Source: Candidatus Melainabacteria bacterium | Lineage (GTDB): Bacteria; Cyanobacteriota; Vampirovibrionia; Obscuribacterales; Obscuribacteraceae | Length of the DNA stretch: 15,689 bases | Direction: 5' to 3' | Assembly (NCBI GenBank): GCA_003175915.1 | Contig: PSRH01000059.1 | Coordinates: 1-15,689 of the forward strand | In this document: positions 14,714-15,689 of the stretch, in pieces | How the letters are laid out: the number at the start of each line of letters is the position of its first letter | Numbering within the stretch: the stretch's first letter is position 1 | Notes under the pieces: generated by a model | The model's input: the letters and a program-made list of their open reading frames with translations, nothing else | Databases searched by the model: none | Told to the model about the DNA's origin: nothing | Position numbers and translations under genes: made by a program

Positions 14714-14956
14714 TTCGATACCTCAGTTACCAGATTTCTACCCGAACCCGATGACGACGAACAAGGCCGCCCCCGCCCGGCAAGCGGAAAGCCGTGCGTG
14801 CGTAGGAGAGGCTCCTATAAAATTCAACCCTTAGAATACGGGACAAGCCTCTACCTTGGTGAAAATGTAAACGACCCACCGTTCTATTCTTGATTAAAGC
14901 TTTCTTGCCGGCAACTTCCAAACATATAGCTAAACACTAGCTAGAGATTCCAAACT

Positions 14957-14973
14957 ACTAGTATCAAACTAGT
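14957..14973. promoter_or_regulatory. Tandem ACTAGT palindromes, candidate protein-binding site
   Basis: ACTAGT at 14957-14962 and again at 14968-14973 are separated by ATCAA, a centre-to-centre distance of 11 bases, about one helical turn. CTAGCTAG lies 13 bases to the left (14937-14944). The spacing would suit two dimers bound on the same DNA face. No known operator is recognised. Confidence 0.25.
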
Positions 14974-15043
14974 CGTCTTATATATATGATCACTCGGTGG
15001 TTCTTTCTGCGCTCCAACGATGCGACTGTGAGAAAGTTTAAAA

Positions 15044-15060
15044 GTGCGCGCCGGAAGCGC
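15044..15060 (-). terminator. GC-rich hairpin and T-run after the right-hand kinase
   Basis: On the minus strand, 5 bases past the kinase stop, GCGC-TTCCG-GCGC is followed by GCACTTTTAAACTTT. The stem is only four base pairs, so it is a modest candidate for an intrinsic terminator. Confidence 0.25.
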
Positions 15061-15065
15061 TTGGA

Positions 15066-15689
15066 CTAAGGAGCAGCGCCCGTCTGAGTTTCGGCCTCAG
15101 GATGACCACCCAACTGACTTTGAAAATAGCCGATTGCTCCGGGCAGAAGTCGTCCGGCAAAATAGCAGACTGAAAACCAAATGACAATATTGACTACGAA
15201 TTTCAGGGATTGTTTCTGACTGCCCGTGAGCCTGGCCGGCAGGCTGGCTCCCGTTTTTACCTTGCCTAAATCGCTCAGCAACTCTTCCATGTTTGAGTAA
15301 CGATTGTCCGGCTTTTTTTCCAGTGCTTTTGCCACTATTTTGTCGAGGCCTTTTGGCAAATTCAGGTCCGGGCGTAGTTTCTTGATTTCTGGGGCTCGAT
15401 CAATTGTCTGTTTGGCCAGCAACTGGAGCGCGCTTCCTGCTGTAAATGGTGGCTTGCCGGTGAGAGTGTGGCACATCACGCAACCCAGGGAATAGATGTC
15501 CGAGCGATGATCGATTGGCAGTCCCAGAGATTGCTCAGGACTCATGTAAGAGGGTGTACCGAGCAGTTCACCAGTGGCGGTGAGATTGACAGTGGTATGA
15601 ACATTTGCTTCTTCGGTAATTTTTGCTATTCCGAAATCGAGCACTTTTACAAAGTACCTACCGTTTTTTTCTCGGCACAGCATAATGTT
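15066..15689 (-). CDS. Ser/Thr protein kinase, C-terminal part with membrane anchor (cut by window edge)
   Basis: The frame is open to the window edge, giving 207 residues; the first residues N-I-M-L are the end of the catalytic loop (usually HRDLKPSN-I-M-L), so the N-lobe and HRD lie outside the window. Present are the magnesium-binding DFG (KVLDFGIAKI), the activation segment with several Thr residues (VHTTVNLTATGELLGT), SYMSPEQ in place of APE, and helix F RSDIYSLGCVM. The kinase domain ends near residue 148 and is followed by a linker and one membrane span (FVVNIVIWFSVCYFAGRLL), then about 30 residues rich in Gly/Glu/Gln/Thr. The active domain should be cytoplasmic with a short external tail and no sensor domain. 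The SPEQ and SDIYSLGC blocks match the kinase of the fusion gene closely, suggesting paralogues. Confidence 0.93.
   Translation of the reverse strand, partial: NIMLCREKNGRYFVKVLDFGIAKITEEANVHTTVNLTATGELLGTPSYMSPEQSLGLPIDHRSDIYSLGCVMCHTLTGKPPFTAGSALQLLAKQTIDRAPEIKKLRPDLNLPKGLDKIVAKALEKKPDNRYSNMEELLSDLGKVKTGASLPARLTGSQKQSLKFVVNIVIWFSVCYFAGRLLPGAIGYFQSQLGGHPEAETQTGAAP

Larger units (their letters stand above)
14714..15065. other. 350-base non-coding stretch with CTAG palindromes
   Basis: No gene is supported; the longest open frame (64 codons, minus strand) is Arg/Gly-rich and lacks protein character. The notable content is four CTAG tetramers in 36 bases (14937-14972), including CTAGCTAG and two ACTAGT palindromes 11 bases apart, next to an alternating TATATATA run at 14980-14987. 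It is upstream of the tiny membrane ORF and likely contains its promoter. Confidence 0.45.

Noticed and set aside
14727..14921. A 64-codon minus-strand open frame
   Set aside because: Arg/Gly-rich translation, no SD, and no recognisable pattern; treated as non-coding.
1..15689. CRISPR array, insertion sequence or prophage
   Set aside because: No regularly spaced direct repeats, transposase, integrase or phage structural gene is visible.

Overview
The window is a piece of bacterial chromosome with balanced base composition, several TTG starts preceded by good Shine-Dalgarno (SD) sequences, two Hanks-type Ser/Thr kinases and a response-regulator/kinase fusion. This mix would fit a kinase-rich lineage such as the Obscuribacterales (Melainabacteria/Vampirovibrionia side of the Cyanobacteriota) or a similar environmental group. 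That placement is an inference: there is no rRNA or other phylogenetic marker here. I see no phage genes, insertion sequence, CRISPR array, tRNA or rRNA.

Layout. 1-551 (-) is the N-terminal part of an MFS exporter cut by the window edge; it diverges from a compact RNB-family ribonuclease (638-2218, +). This converges on a conserved-looking protein of unknown function (2227-3180, -). A 350-base gap rich in inverted repeats precedes an orphan receiver-domain protein (3531-3995, +) whose conserved lysine is missing. 4108-4311 (-) holds an open frame that looks like the membrane C-terminus of a larger protein without a start. A minus-strand cluster follows, read from 7557 down to 4355: a GT2 membrane glycosyltransferase, a TIGYGD-filter potassium channel, and a membrane-anchored protein of unknown function.

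Divergent from that cluster is a tight three-gene operon (7794-10657, +): an O-methyltransferase-type SAM enzyme, a DJ-1/PfpI protein overlapping it by ATGA, and a PatB/MalY-type C-S lyase or aminotransferase. Its promoter region carries a perfect 9-bp inverted repeat around a TATAAA-like box. Methyltransferase plus C-S lyase suggests chemistry on a sulfur-containing small molecule (inference). A small secreted protein (10767-11165, +) then overlaps tail-to-tail with a second MFS transporter (11158-12378, -).

The right end is about signalling. After a 520-base non-coding stretch with two foldable segments comes a NarL-like receiver plus degenerate HTH fused to a complete Ser/Thr kinase that is non-RD (HCD in place of HRD) (12901-14556, +). 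A second kinase, truncated by the edge and with a C-terminal membrane segment, faces it (15066-15689, -). Between them is a likely 26-residue single-span membrane protein with its own ribosome binding site, and a cluster of CTAG-containing palindromes. The best candidates for something undescribed are the receiver-HTH-kinase fusion, the methyltransferase/DJ-1/C-S lyase operon, and the tiny membrane ORF between the kinases.
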